DNA of 64,000 bases, from contig JAVRFV010002319.1 in assembly GCA_032716605.1 (NCBI GenBank), forward strand, positions 983,869-1,047,868, read 5' to 3'. A model generated the notes under the pieces. It was not told the origin of the DNA. It searched no databases and was given only the letters and a program-made list of their open reading frames with translations. Made by a program: the position numbers and the translations under genes. Shown one piece after another: positions 20,637 through 31,589 of the stretch. The number at the start of each line of letters is the position of its first letter. Within the stretch, counting starts at the first letter, position 1. The stretch comes from Paralithodes platypus (taxonomy: Eukaryota; Arthropoda; Malacostraca; Decapoda; Lithodidae).

Positions 20637-21340
20637 CAAGTGTTTACAGAAGACTTGAGACGCTCCAGGGATTACAAACCTTTATTTTCCTCCCTCTTAT
20701 CTTTGAGAGGAGGAGGAGGAGGGGATGGGACTTAAAGGGAGATTTCCACGCGAGGGATTTTTATTCTTGACCCCTTTCTCCTTCATGTTTAGCCCCATTG
20801 TTTTTTTGTTTTATTTTAAGGGGGGTCACCGGCATTTTTTATCTTTCTCTTCTTTTCTATCTTTCTCTGACTTGTATCCATTTGGCCCCATTCGGCCCCA
20901 TTCAGCCAACTGTTTTAAGACGTTTATCCCCATTCAAGTGTCGATGTTTTCCTGGCGAGAAATACGAGCCAGCATTGTATGGAGAAATCCGGCTACGCCG
21001 GAGATTTTTTTTTGTATCGAAAAATGTACAAATTTAGCTTGCTGTAAAACAAATATATATATATACCGGGTATATATATATGCTGGTTCGCTACCGCTCG
21101 CCAGGAAAATATTGACACCTGAATGGGGATAAACGTCTTAAAACAGTTTGCTGAATGGGGCTAAGTGTTTACAGAAAACTTGAGACGCTCCCGGGATTAC
21201 CGGTACTATCTTTGTTTCCTTCCTCCTCTTATCTTTGAGACGAGGAGGAGGAGGAGGGGATGGGACTTGAAGGAAGATATTTTCCACTTGAGGGATTTTT
21301 TTTCTGGACTCCTTTCTCCTTCGTGTTTAGCCCCATTGCT
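20637..21340. repeat. Direct duplication of about 165 bp flanking a B element
   Basis: 20637-20800 (TGTTTACAGAAGACTTGAGA, AGGAGGAGGAGGGGATGGGA, CCTTCATGTTTAGCC) is repeated at 21160-21340 with about 10% differences. Each copy ends in a minus-orientation family A start (GGATTTTT, CTTGACCCC or CTGGACTCC). A truncated B element lies between them. Confidence 0.8.
20816..21157. mobile_element. Family B element lacking its right end
   Basis: It begins TTAAGGGGGGTCACCGG. The arms and the centre with the hairpin CCGGCTACGCCGG are present, but the sequence breaks off after GCTGAATGGGGC, where the duplicated block begins. GGCCCCATTC is duplicated in the left arm. Confidence 0.8.
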
Positions 21341-21372
21341 AGGGATTACTACATATCTTTTCCTTGCATGAC

Positions 21373-21812
21373 AGTGTGGTAATCCCGACACTGACTTACG
21401 GAAGCGAAGCATGAAGAGACTCAGACCAAGAGTGAGAGGGGTGGAAATGAGTTACTTGAGAAGTGCGTGCGGAGTTACATGGAGGGATAGACAGACTAAT
21501 GAGGAAGTAAGAAGGAGGTGTGGTGTGGAGGTAGATGTTTGGAAAGTGTGAAAAGGAACTCCTTTAGATGGTTCGGCCATATAGAACGTATGGGAAGCGA
21601 GAGAATGAGTAAGAGGGTGTACGAGAGCGAGGTGGAAGGACATAGAGGGAGAGGTAGACCGAATATGAGGTGGAAGGATGGAGTGAGGAAGTATATGGAT
21701 GAAGGCGGTGCTGGTTGGGAGGAGGGGCGTGGACTGACTTGGGACAGAGGTGCATGGGGGCGGTTCGTTCGTGGCCATCCCTTCGGGGATCACGGTGTAT
21801 TGGTGAAAATAA
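21373..21812 (+). pseudogene. RTE-type LINE C-terminus, copy 1
   Basis: The frame 21518-21814 reads RNSFRWFGHIERMG, VEGHRGRGRPNMRWKDGVRK, then GHPFGDHGV. Its upstream part, in another frame, encodes RLRPRVRGVEMSYLR and CGVTWRDRQTNEEV. These W-GH-R, RGRP-RW and GV-R-DR-N patterns mark the C-terminal domain of RTE-clade ORF2. Frameshifts (missing bases near 21408 and 21539) disable it. The 25-bp array starts right at its 3' end. Confidence 0.78.
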
Positions 21813-21824
21813 ATAGAATTGATG

Positions 21825-22521
21825 CACATACTACCATGGATAATTTAAGCACATACTACCATGGATAATTTAAGCACATACTACCATGGATAATTTAAGC
21901 ACATACTACCATGGATAATTTAAGCACATACTACCATGGATAATTTAAGCACATACTACCATGGATAATTTAAGCACATACTACCATGGATAATTTAAGC
22001 ACATACTACCATGGATAATTTAAGCACATACTACCATGGATAATTTAAGCACATACTACCATGGATAATTTAAGCACATACTACCATGGATAATTTAAGC
22101 ACATACTACCATGGATAATTTAAGCACATACTACCATGGATAATTTAAGCACATACTACCATGGATAATTTAAGCACATACTACCATGGATAATTTAAGC
22201 ACATACTACCATGGATAATTTAAGCACATACTACCATGGATAATTTAAGCACATACTACCATGGATAATTTAAGCACATACTACCATGGATAATTTAAGC
22301 ACATACTACCATGGATAATTTAAGCACATACTACCATGGATAATTTAAGCACATACTACCATGGATAATTTAAGCACATACTACCATGGATAATTTAAGC
22401 ACATACTACCATGGATAATTTAAGCACATACTACCATGGATAATTTAAGCACATACTACCATGGATAATTTAAGCACATACTACCATGGATAATTTAAGC
22501 ACATACTACCATGGATAATTT
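21825..22521. repeat. 25-bp minisatellite, 27 perfect units plus a partial one
   Basis: CACATACTACCATGGATAAT plus TTAAG repeats at exact 25-bp spacing without a single visible substitution. The unit contains the palindrome CCATGG and a TTAA. Such uniformity implies very recent expansion or an assembly copy. Confidence 0.97.
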
Positions 22522-22606
22522 TAACTATGCACGGGTTAAGCTCTAAATCCTGGTGTTTGGTGAGGTGAGGAGGCGTGGAGCTCAGGTGCCTCGCGATGTG
22601 ATCTGT

Positions 22607-22983
22607 TTAAGGGGGTAGTGGTTGGTTTGTTGGTCTATATATTTATTTATTAATAGATTTTTTAGTTTCCTCGCTAGACTTTCATCAACCTTAGAAAAAC
22701 ATCCCCTAGACCCCCTTTCAAGATAAATCTGTACATTTTTCGATAGAAAAATGTCCCGGCCGAAGGCCGATTCCTTCTAAAATGTGAGGCTCGCTGTCGC
22801 TCGCCATGACACAATCGACACCTAAAGGGCACGAAAGGTCTTAATATTGATTAAAAAAAAAAAAAAAAAAAAAAAAAAACGCGAAAGGTTTCAAAATCGC
22901 CAAACTAGTGGAAAATCTGAAAACTAATGGGGATAAACATGAGGGAGAAGGGGGTCCAGAAAACGCGAGTAGTACCCCTTTAA
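22607..22983 (+). mobile_element. Family A-prime element with an internal A run
   Basis: TTAAGGGGGTAGTGGTTGG to CGAGTAGTACCCCTTTAA. An A tract (22851-22879) interrupts the AATGGGGCGAA-type repeats. Core hairpins are present as ATTTTTCGATAGAAAAAT and GGCCGAAGGCC. Confidence 0.82.
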
Positions 22984-23135
22984 GGCCTAGTCACACAACA
23001 CTCTTTTTCCAGCGATTCTCAGTCGGCATATTTGTGTCTGGCAGGATTTTGGGGCCCTCTTTTCACACCGGTATCGGCCACTGTATTACCGATAGGTTGT
23101 TATAGTTGACTGGAATCCCTGTACTGATTGAGTTG
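22981..23135. mobile_element. Family F-like fragment
   Basis: AAGGCCTAGTCACACAACAC and CTCTTTTTCCAGCGA resemble the F end AAGCCGGTATCACACGAG plus CTTTTT. TATTACCGATAG resembles F interior words. The other end is not present, because a SINE follows. Confidence 0.4.
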
Positions 23136-23147
23136 TTACGTTTTTTT

Positions 23148-23260
23148 CCACCAACCAACTTCACCTCTAAACTCAATTAATGAAATCAACAAATACATAC
23201 ATGTGGCACTCCAAGGACTCGAACCTAGGATAGCCTACTCACATCGAAATTCCGCTTCCA
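23148..23260 (-). mobile_element. tRNA-derived SINE, partial
   Basis: The minus strand contains the B box CTAGGTTCGAGTCCTTGG and a tail TTGTTGATTTCATTAATTGA, then GTTGGTTGGTGG. The same head-tail order is at 31738-31872 on the plus strand, which defines the family. The 5' part with the A box is missing here. Confidence 0.7.
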
Positions 23261-23553
23261 GACCCGAGTTGCCAAGAAAAGATGCCTGGAAATTTGGTTC
23301 GTGTGACTCGCTCTTCCCGACTGAGTCATCCCCCCTCCCCTTAACTGAGCCCCCCCCCCGACTGAGGCACCCCACTCTCTTCACCACAATCTCGCCCAAA
23401 ATGGCTCAAAGAAATAGATGGAAATTTTGGGGGGGTAGGAATGAGACCGAAAAATGTAGGAATGAAAGAGAAAAATGCTTGCTTGATGAATAACAAAGGG
23501 CGTGGGAGAGAGAAAAAGAAAGAACGACGTGTGTGTAAAAAATTAAGAGGGGA
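23261..23553. other. Unassigned sequence
   Basis: C-rich and GA-rich patches (CCCCCCCCCGACTGAGG, GAGAGAGAAAAAGAAAG). Short open frames are present without any recognisable motif. Confidence 0.4.
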
Positions 23554-23766
23554 AAGCCGGAGTCACACGAGCTCTTTTTCGAGCAATTTGTTACGGGCAA
23601 TTATGGCCTGGAAGCTTAAAAAATTGCACTTTGTCAGAATTCAACCGCCTAACATAATCTACCTCCAGTCTAGTTACCGATACCAGTGCGAAACAGTCCT
23701 GAAATAATACGAGAACAAACTTGCTCATGGAAAATTGACGGAAAAAGTGCTCGTGTGACAGCGGCT
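23554..23766. mobile_element. Family F inverted-repeat element
   Basis: The left end AAGCCGGAGTCACACGAGCT and the right end AGTGCTCGTGTGACAGCGGCT are inverted repeats of about 20 bp. The length and ends match the copy at 36449-36648. No target duplication could be fixed. Confidence 0.65.
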
Positions 23767-23906
23767 GAAGGAGGGGATCCCGGGAATTGTAGGCCTTATT
23801 TTTTTTTTTTTTTTTTCCTGAATCGTTTGAGTAACTCACAATATATGCACATATATTGTATATTGTTGAAAGAGCAAAAAGTGAGAAGTGCCTATGTGAT
23901 ATTCTG

Positions 23907-24293
23907 TTAAGGGGGGTCACCCGCTTTTTTTTTGTATCTTTCTCTCCTCTCTCTTTCCCTGGCTTGTATCCATTCTGACCCATTCAGCCAACTGTTTTAA
24001 GACGTTTATCCCCATCCAGGTGTCGATTTCTTCCTGGCGAGCGATAGCGAGCAAGCATTGTTTGGAGAAATTCGGCTTCGCCGGAGAAATTTTTCTATCG
24101 AAAAATTTACAAATTTAGCTTGCTGTCAAAACAAAAATATATATATTCTGGCTCGTTACCGCTCGCCAGGAAAATATTGACGCCTGGATGGGGGTAAACG
24201 TCTTAAAACAGTAGGCTGAATGGGGCCGAATGGATAAAAGCCAAAGAGAGAGGGAGAGAAAGAGAAAAAAAAAGCGAGGTGGGCTCCCCTTAA
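23907..24293. mobile_element. Family B foldback element, complete
   Basis: TTAAGGGGGGTCACCCGC to GCGAGGTGGGCTCCCCTTAA. Palindromic arms, the central hairpin CGGCTTCGCCGG and a TA-rich loop are all present. Confidence 0.87.
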
Positions 24294-24568
24294 GCCCTGA
24301 CCACACTAGCGGGCACGTTGTGGCATCTTTGACAGGCAAACTAGCGAATTGCCCGTGCCTGTAGTTGAGGTAAATCAGCAGACACTGCCTGGTGGTTTGA
24401 CGGTGGCTCGGCTGCCTTCCTGCACGTCCTACACACGCTTGTCAGTCCCTCACAGTGTACCACTGGTGGGTGCTCTGTGTACACTACGTCGTTATTGTGT
24501 CTAGCCCTCCGTCTATGTCAACCAAAGAACCTCCAAACATCCACTGGTATAGACACGATACCCTACAG
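24294..24568. other. Unassigned sequence
   Basis: It starts GCCCTGACCACACTAGCGG, faintly like a family F end. Nothing else was recognised. Confidence 0.35.
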
Positions 24569-24904
24569 TTAAGGGGAGGTATTTAGTTTCTTCCCTAGAA
24601 CTCCATCAAGCTTAAAATTACACCCCCTAGACCCCTTTTCAAGATAAATTTGTACATTTTTCGGTAGAAAAATGTCCCGGCCGAAGGCCGGTTCCTCTCA
24701 AATTACAGGCTCGCTATCGCGCTCCAGGAAAATATCGACACCTAAATGGCACGAAAGTTCTTAAAATTGACAGAAATGGGGTGAAAGTTCTTAAAATCGC
24801 CAAACTAAAGGGGGCGAGCGTCTTAAAATCTAAAAACAATGGGGCTAAACATGAGGGAGAAAGGGGTCCAGAAAGAAATCCCTCAAGTGGAAATCTGCCC
24901 TTAA
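24569..24904 (+). mobile_element. Family A element, complete
   Basis: TTAAGGGGAGGTATTTAG to GGAAATCTGCCCTTAA. The final CTCCCC is mutated to CTGCCC. All core modules are intact. Confidence 0.88.
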
Positions 24905-24968
24905 TTGACTTGTACCTTTGGAAAGGTGACCCGTACAAAGACAAAGATAAGGACATACAGAAGAGTAT

Positions 24969-25152
24969 TACAAAGGAGTACAAAGGAAATCAAGCAACAA
25001 CAGGTCTAGTGACCCTTCAAAAACACTGAGGATCAAGTGTCCAAACAGTGGTTTAGAGTTGGTAAAGGACAATTGGAAAGGGAACTACTGCCCTGGAACT
25101 AATTTCCGTGGCAGGATTAGGACGTTAGTATGGGACAAATGGGTTAGTAACA
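24969..25152 (-). mobile_element. CR1-like LINE 3' tail
   Basis: It matches the 3' UTR of copy 1 (7815-8010) in the same orientation, starting at the repeat-type terminus ACAAAGGAGTACAAAGG. It includes CACTGAGGATCAAGTGTCC and GGAAAGGGAACTACTGCC. About 20 bp present in the other copies are deleted near 25018. There is no coding part. Confidence 0.85.
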
Positions 25153-25261
25153 TAATACAGTTATAAGTGATCTTTCAATCAATTATAGTGACACGATCAT
25201 AGCGTCTGTGTCAACCATGGATACTGGCGCCACGGACACTACCCACGATATAGCTGCGTAA

Positions 25262-25429
<168 letters not shown>

Positions 25430-25480
25430 ACTTGTTGCCAGAATCAAAGGCAAAACGGCGTCATCGTGCTGAAGGGGTTA

Positions 25481-25841
25481 CTGTAAACACACCCATAATT
25501 AGGCCTGGTCATTGGGGTTGGGTGTGAGAGGGATCTGCCTTGTGTGGGGGCCAATCGACTTTCTGCAAACTCCCATTTTCTTATCTTCTTATGTTAACCG
25601 TTCACCTTCTCCACCCATGATTCCTGCTCTCCAAACACCCCATTCACCCGTTCGAACCCTGGACACCTTCCCCAAACACCCCATTTACCCGTTCGAACCC
25701 CGGAGAGCTTCACCAAACGCTGAGCTGCCCGTGTTTTGGAACCGTGAGCTGCCCGTGTGGTGTGTGTGAGCCTGCACACCACCTGAGCCCCTCAACCAGC
25801 AGCTCTAGATCCCCGCTCACTGACGCTAAGCCGGCACCGTC
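25481..25841. other. Unassigned sequence with a small direct repeat
   Basis: CCCGTTCGAACCC with CCCAAACACCCCAT occurs twice (about 25630-25700), and GAGCTGCCCGTGT twice (25722-25760). Nothing else was recognised. Confidence 0.5.
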
Positions 25842-26177
25842 TTAAGGGGAGGTAGATCGTTTTATTTCCTTATTGTTTTATATTTTAATTGTTTTAGTTT
25901 CCTCCCTAAACCTCCATCAACCTGTAAAAAACCCATCTTCATGATAAATTTGTACATTTTTCGGCAGAAAAATATTCCGGCCGAAGGCCGGTTATTCGTA
26001 ATATTACAGGCTCGCTATAGCTCGCCAAGAAAAATTGACACGAAAGGTCTTAATATTGACAAATAAATGGGGGGTAAAGTCGTAAAAGCGCCAAACTAAT
26101 GAGCCAAACGTCTTAAAATCTCAGCTAAACACAAGGGAGAAGGGGGACCCAAAAAACCGGCTCATCCCCCGTCTTAA
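25842..26177 (+). mobile_element. Family A element, diverged
   Basis: TTAAGGGGAGGTAGATCG to CATCCCCCGTCTTAA. The core ATTTTTCGGCAGAAAAAT and GGCCGAAGGCCGG are present. The AATGG-type repeats carry deletions. Confidence 0.8.
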
Positions 26178-26351
26178 GCTGTGAGCCCCAGCCGCCCCCC
26201 TGTTTCGCTCCCCCCCCCCCCCCCTGCCAAACACAGGCTCTGCTGATCGCTATCGCCATTAATTTCGTCCCAAGTTAATGAAGCAGTTGCAGGGATCGCG
26301 CAGCGGAGAACTCATTACGGTCCGGGGGGATCAGCTCTACACGGACCCCCC

Positions 26352-26565
26352 TTAACCCTTTGAGTGCCATGACGTAATTTGCATCACATTCTGGTTACCA
26401 TTAGACGATTTTCTTGGGTTTCTTATAATATCTCTAGGACTCAAATGGGTAAATACGATCTCAATAAACCCTCTGAATATCATAGGTCCTTTTTAAACTG
26501 CATACAATCGTGTTAATTTAGCCATAATCGCAGGACAAAAGGCGTCATGGTGGTGAAGGGGTTAA
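26352..26565. mobile_element. Family D TTAA element, complete
   Basis: TTAACCCTTTGAGTGCCATG to CATGGTGGTGAAGGGGTTAA, 214 bp, with inverted ends (CCATGACG / CGTCATGG). Its final TTAA is shared with the next D element. Confidence 0.8.
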
Positions 26566-26752
26566 CCCTTTGAGTACCAGCGACGTGGGTTATATTCTAT
26601 GCTAGCTATATTGTGACCATATTATGCAGCTTAGGAAGGAGCCGTGATACATAGTCAGTAAAGTGTCAGCGGGTGATCAAAGGGTCGGGAGGTCAAACCC
26701 GCTCTGTCAAAATGTTATTGGCAGGTCAAGCAGATTCACTCGACCGCCGTGA

Positions 26753-26755
<3 letters not shown>

Positions 26756-26802
<47 letters not shown>

Positions 26803-26880
26803 CTTCCCGGGATTCGAACCTGAGTTACCACATACATATCTTAAACACTCTAACCATTAAACCATCAAGACACCTTAATG
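26756..26880 (-). mobile_element. tRNA-derived SINE or tRNA retropseudogene with poly(A)
   Basis: The minus strand carries TTGATGGTTTAATGGTTAGA (A box), then 40 bp later CAGGTTCGAATCCCGGGA (B box), then directly an A run of about 45 (T run 26756-26800). The tRNA-like part spans about 26806-26878. A poly(A) right behind the T-arm suggests retroposition. Confidence 0.65.
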
Positions 26881-26985
26881 AGGTCACGAGGAACCTTTTT
26901 ACCCTGTCATAGACCAATTTTACTGTTTATTAGGCGATCAGAACAGAGGCAAGGGGTGTGAGGACATTGCCCAACTGTCTCCACC

Positions 26986-27056
26986 AGCCGAGAATCGAAC
27001 TCGGTCCTCCCGGTTAGAAACCGAGCGCTCTACCAATGTCGCTACTGGCCACCCTA
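26986..27056 (-). tRNA. tRNA-Arg(TCT)-like sequence, probably a pseudogene or SINE head
   Basis: On the minus strand TTGGTAGAGCGC (D arm) is followed by stem CTCGG, loop TTTCTAA (anticodon TCT), stem CCGGG, then CCGAG-TTCGATT-CTCGG as a perfect T arm. The D stem and acceptor stem contain mismatches. That and the position inside a transposon argue against a functional gene. Confidence 0.4.
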
Positions 27057-27405
27057 TCATGGGAATTACGGCGTCTAGCAAAAAAAACAAAAAACAAAAA
27101 AATGGAAGGATCTGTGGTAGTTAAAAGGGTGGGTGGCGATAGTTGGAAGCCGGATTATGGCCTGAGGTCCTTCCTAAGCTGAATACAATCGTGTTAATAG
27201 TGGCCAGAATACGATGATAATTACGTCATGGTGCTGAAGGGGTTAAGAGAGAGGTCGCCCAGAGAACTCCAGCTGGGCTATTCGTTTTCTTTATGGCTTG
27301 TCATATATTAGGATTTTTTCTCCGGTGTGTGTCTTCAAGTATTTTCTGTTTCATCTTCTTGAAGCTGGAATTCGTGTTTATTTTGCGAAACCACCGTGCA
27401 TGTTT

Positions 27406-27779
27406 TTAAGACGGTCACCTGCTTTTTTTTCTCTCTCTCTCTCTGGGTTGTATCCATTCAGCCCCATACTGTTTTAAGACGTTTACCCCCATCCAGGTGT
27501 CAATATTTTCCTGGTGAGCGGTAGCGAGCCAGCATATACTGTATATATATATTGTTTTTACAGCAAGTTAAATTTGTAAATTTTTCGATAGAAAAATTTC
27601 TCCGGCGAAGCCGGATTTCTCCATACAATGCTGGCTCGCTATCGCTCGCCAGGAAGAAATCGACACCTGAATGGGGATAAACGTCTTCAAACAGTTGGCT
27701 GAATGGGGCCGAATGGATACAAGCCAAAGAGAGAGATAAAATAAGAGAAGGATACCAAAAAACAGGTGACCCCTCTTTA
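27406..27779. mobile_element. Family B foldback element
   Basis: TTAAGACGGTCACCTGC to AACAGGTGACCCCTCTTTAG; the right TTAA is mutated. The arms, TA-rich loop and central GGCGAAGCCGG are present. Confidence 0.8.
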
Positions 27780-27827
27780 GGTGGCTTTTGATTATAATCC
27801 TGTATGTATTTTTGTTTTCCGTTCAAC

Positions 27828-28036
27828 ATTTAAAATAATGGGGCAAAATGTCTTAAAATCGCCAAACCAATGGAACGAAACATCTTAAAATCTCCAAGCA
27901 AATTCTACTAATCATGAGGGAGTGAAAGCAGCTACCTCCCACTTAACCCTCTGAGGATCATGACGTGTGTTAGCAGTTTATTCCGGCTTTCATGGTTATC
28001 CCCATTGCTGTTTGAGATTTAAGACGTATAGGGTTA
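27828..28036. mobile_element. Family A 3' part joined to a short D-like piece
   Basis: 27828-27946 has AATGGGGCAAAATGTCTTAA, CATGAGGGAG and ends CTACCTCCCACTTAA. From that TTAA (27943) to GGGTTAA at 28036 a D-like left end, TTAACCCTCTGAGGATCATG, is fused to family A words (CCCCATTGCTGTTTGAG). It appears to be a recombinant 94-bp remnant. Confidence 0.5.
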
Positions 28037-28081
28037 ATTGAGACCATCTTTACTTCTATAATTCCCACGGATCCTTCCTAA

Positions 28082-28335
28082 TTTTTTTTTTTTTTTTTTT
28101 CTATATTCCAACTACTCCCTCTCGAGCATAGGCTGATAGCCTTTACACTCTACCGCTGAACACAGTGAGGCCCGTGAGGTCTTGTTCCAGTCTAGGGAGT
28201 GAGACATGCGAAGCACCATACACGGCTCGAACCCAACTCCATCTCTGAAGCTGCTTCGCCTCTGCGCTTCACAGTCTCCCTCCCCAGGCTCGGACCCTCA
28301 CTCTCAGAACGCCACCTATTGAGCAATGAACTCAC
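28082..28335 (-). mobile_element. Composite tRNA-like SINE with poly(A)
   Basis: Reading the minus strand from 28335: GCTCAATAGGTGGCG and GAGGGTCCGAGCC (first tRNA-like pair), TTGGGTTCGAGCCGTG (second B box), TTCAGCGGTAGAGTG (A-box-like), then an A run (T run 28082-28101). Two or three tRNA-like modules followed by poly(A) fit a dimeric SINE. The assignment is tentative. Confidence 0.4.
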
Positions 28336-28720
28336 TAGGCATTTCCCCCTGTAGCATATTTTGAGTATGGGAATATTCATACAGTACTATTTAATCAGGG
28401 AACAATGAGGGTACTTTGATTTGGTATTTCGGTGTGCTGTGGTAATGCACTGATACTAGGTACAGCACAAATTCCATCCCAATAATATCTTCCCATTGAC
28501 ATATTGGGATTCGAAACTGTCTATAATAGTCAAATGATAGCCAGAATAAACTGCCAAGATGCGTCATAATCTTCAAAGGGTTAAGTAAAGTGATCCCAGA
28601 GCCGTCAATCAATACTGGGACATTCTGAAGACATGATTTTCCGTTCGCAAGAGAAATATGATGTTTTAGTCCCTTGAGGTAAAGATGCTGTCGAGAGCTA
28701 TCCTTTCTCACTTTATTTGA
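28336..28720. other. Unassigned sequence with a family D right-end fragment
   Basis: 28530-28584 (GCCAGAATAAACTGCC ... GCGTCATAATC ... AAAGGGTTAA) is D-like. The 106-codon minus frame 28391-28711 runs through it and has no recognisable domain, so I do not call it a gene. Confidence 0.4.
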
Positions 28721-28722
28721 CC

Positions 28723-29117
<395 letters not shown>

Positions 29118-29428
29118 CCGAGTTGAACCTTTGTTGCAACAAGTTAAGCGAGCGTTGGGGACGGGAGGTAAAAAGAGAAACACCGTTTTAGCAGATACCA
29201 TACTCCATAGCAGATACGAGATACCATACTCTATAGCAGATACCGTGTTAGGCTGTTAGCAAGCGAGACACTGGTTGAATATGGCCGAGTATAGACCACA
29301 CGTGCAAAACAATCGCTACTGTTAGGCTGAATTTATACCACAGATTATTTGGGTTGCTTTTTATCCGCATTATTATTTTAGCAATATATTTAGACTGTAT
29401 TGTACTGGTATCGGCAACTGGATTTAAG

Positions 29429-29875
29429 GTAAAAGCGAAGCATGGACGTTTGAGAAGAGACTCAGACCAAGAGTGAGAGGGGTGGAAATGAGTTACTTGA
29501 GAAGTGCGTGCGGAGTTACATGGAGGGATAGACAGACGAATGAGGAAGTAAATAGGAGGTGTGGTGTGGAGGTAGATGTGTTGGAAAGCGTGAAAAGGAA
29601 CACCTTGAGATGGTTCTGCCATATGGAACGCATGGGAAGCGAGAGAATTACTAAGAAGGTGTACGAGAGCGAGGTGGAATGACAGAGAGGGAGACGTAGA
29701 CCGAAAGAGAGGTGGAAGGATGGAGTGACGAAGTATATGGATGAAGGCGGTGCTGGTTGGGAGGAGGGGCATCGACTGACTGGGGACAGAGGTGCATGGG
29801 GGCGGTTCGTTCGTGGCCATCCCTTCGGGGATCACGGCGTCAGGCAATAGATAGATAGATAGATATATATATTTG
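29429..29875 (+). pseudogene. RTE-type LINE C-terminus, copy 2, with ATAG tail
   Basis: The frame 29473-29682 encodes GVEMSYLRSACGVTWRDRQT, then VNRRCGVEVDVLESVKRNTL, RWFCHMERMG and VYESEVE, followed by a TGA at 29680-29682 where copy 1 has a GGA glycine codon. After the stop the same frame continues with RWKDGVTKYMDEGGAGW-like sequence to GHPFGDHGV. The 3' end is followed by ATAG units (29846-29864), the sort of short-repeat tail usual for RTE elements. It is dead by nonsense mutation and 5' truncation. Confidence 0.82.
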
Positions 29876-30185
29876 TATTTCATAAAAATTGGGTTTAAAT
29901 GCTGCCAGATCAGAGTCGTGGAAAAAATGACATTGTAAATCTAGCTTTATGTATAGGATTCTCCATCCAGGTCCTCTCTTGCCCCAAACACCAACACTAA
30001 CTACTGCACACAAATACCCTAAACCTTTACCACATCGCATCTCCCTACAACCATCGTCATTCTAGGGACACCAATACTCAGAGCACGTTACAGCTGTGGA
30101 GGGATAGTATAGGAGAGTTATGACATGGAAAACATTTAATAAGTAGTTTGGTCATAGTCAAAACTCATACCCGCCTACCTGGAGT
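29876..30185. other. Unassigned sequence
   Basis: Short open frames on the minus strand without motifs. Nothing recognisable. Confidence 0.35.
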
Positions 30186-30476
30186 CTACCTGGAGTTGTT
30201 TCGGCCATCTTCAGTGGCCTTGGTGAGAGCTGCTCCCCCGAGTATGTTTGCTGCCAGTGTTTGATGTAGCAGGCTATTCGAGGGGGCACCTCTCACTCCC
30301 ACGAAGCATGGCTGATCAAGCACCGACTTGAAATGGTTGTCCAAGGCTTTCTTGAATACTTCCGTTGGCACGTCCATCAGGTTTCTCACGTTCTCTGGCA
30401 TTTTGTTGAAGAGGCTCGAACCCCTGTTTGTCAACCAGGAGTCCCGCTGTTGCCTTTCCCCCGTCGCCTCTTTCAC
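30186..30476 (-). pseudogene. L2-type LINE ORF2 C-terminus
   Basis: A 96-residue minus-strand frame carries RDSWLTNRGSSLFNKMPENV (11-30), then FKKALDNHFKSVLDQP and SNSLLHQ. A W-x-N-x-L-P-like block, F-K/LD-F and a final SNSLLHQ are the pattern seen at the end of L2-clade ORF2, and the degraded L2-like element at 48.1-49.8 kb has a similar SNSI end. Only the end survives. The sequence upstream in LINE sense (plus-strand positions above 30476) is a CCA-rich tract. Confidence 0.6.
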
Positions 30477-30629
30477 ACCATCACAAGAGCTACATCATCC
30501 CTTCTATTTTGTCTTTGCCTTTCACTCATGGTTTTATCTAGTGCTGTTTTATCCCATCATGTATATACTGTATATTATGAACCTATTTGCCCGTGGCCAG
30601 TAACCTTCCCAACCATTGCCAGCTACGGT

Positions 30630-30945
30630 ACTGTACACCACTACCACTACCACCATATTATCAACCACTACCACCACAACCACAACCACCAACACTCCAC
30701 TTCCACCTCACAATCAGTCAAATCCACCACAACTCAGCTCCACACACCACCACCCCAACCACCACCACCACCACCACAACCACTACCACCACAACCACTA
30801 CCACCAACACCACTATTAGGGAACCAATATCACTATCACCACTATACACCCCAACCACCACCACCACCACCACCACCACCACCACTCCACTTCCACCTCA
30901 CAACCACCAGTCAACGCCTCCACAACTCAGCTCCACACACCACCA
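30630..30945. repeat. CCA-rich imperfect microsatellite
   Basis: ACCACCACC-type units with two copies of a longer block (CACTCCACTTCCACCTCACA and CAACTCAGCTCCACACACCA). Long open frames through it (30333-30977, 30587-31120) are composition artefacts. Confidence 0.88.
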
Positions 30946-31090
30946 CCTTTCCTGGGCTTTTACCCTTTTGGCCCTAAGGAAAAAAAATATACTAGACACT
31001 CTAAGGAAAAAAAAAAAAAATACAAGACACTTCATATCCGAGAGAAAAATAGTAAAAGGAAAGAAAATGCAAGAAGCGTTTTTTTTTTTT

Positions 31091-31442
31091 TTAAAGGGGG
31101 TAGTGCTTGTTTTTTCTTGACCCCTTTCTCCCTCGTGTTTAGCCCCATTAGTTTTGAGATTTTAAGACGTTCGTTCCGTTAGTTTGGCGATTTTGAGACC
31201 TTTCGCCTAATTTCTGTCAATATTTAGACCTTTCGTGCCATTTAGGTGTCGATCTTTTTCTGCCGAGCGATAGCGAGCCTGTAATTTTAGAAGGAACCGG
31301 CCTACCGAAAAATGTACAAATTTATCTTGAAAAGGGGTCTAGGGGGTGTTTTTTTAAGCTTGTTGGAGGTTTAGCGAGGAAACTAAAAGCATAAATTAAT
31401 ATATAGATGTATAGACCAAACAATAAGCAGTACCCCCTTCAC
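31091..31442 (-). mobile_element. Family A-prime element
   Basis: It begins TTAAAGGGGGTAGTGCTTG and ends AAGCAGTACCCCCTTCA (TTAA to TTCA). Core words GGCGATTTTGAGACC, GAGCGATAGCGAG and TACCGAAAAATGTA are present; half of the GC hairpin is lost. Confidence 0.78.
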
Positions 31443-31589
31443 CTGATCTCAACTATCGCAAATAGGCTTATGCCAATTTAGGAAAACTAGAGGTTTGGAG
31501 AGTTAGCTTAGATGAGTGAACAGAAAAGGAAAAACAAAATGATATATGAAGTATCAGATTTATAAATTTATGTGAGGTGAATGAACAGA

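Larger units (their letters stand above)
26562..27246. mobile_element. Family D TTAA element invaded by SINE-like sequences
   Basis: It begins TTAACCCTTTGAGTACCAGC and ends TACGTCATGGTGCTGAAGG plus GGTTAA. The D body (TATGCAGCTTAGGAAGGA on the left; GGTCCTTCCTAAGCTG on the right) is separated by 26651-27100, which holds two tRNA-like segments. Confidence 0.65.

Noticed and set aside
21825..22521. CRISPR array
   Set aside because: Units are directly adjacent with no spacers, and the setting is eukaryotic.
24715..24983. Minus-strand frame of 89 codons crossing an A element
   Set aside because: Family A elements give similar frames (SPSCLAPL-like) at many copies on both strands; these come from the element's sequence, not from selection for protein.
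28391..28711. 106-codon minus-strand frame as a small gene
   Set aside because: It overlaps a family D end, has no recognisable motif and lies between repeats.
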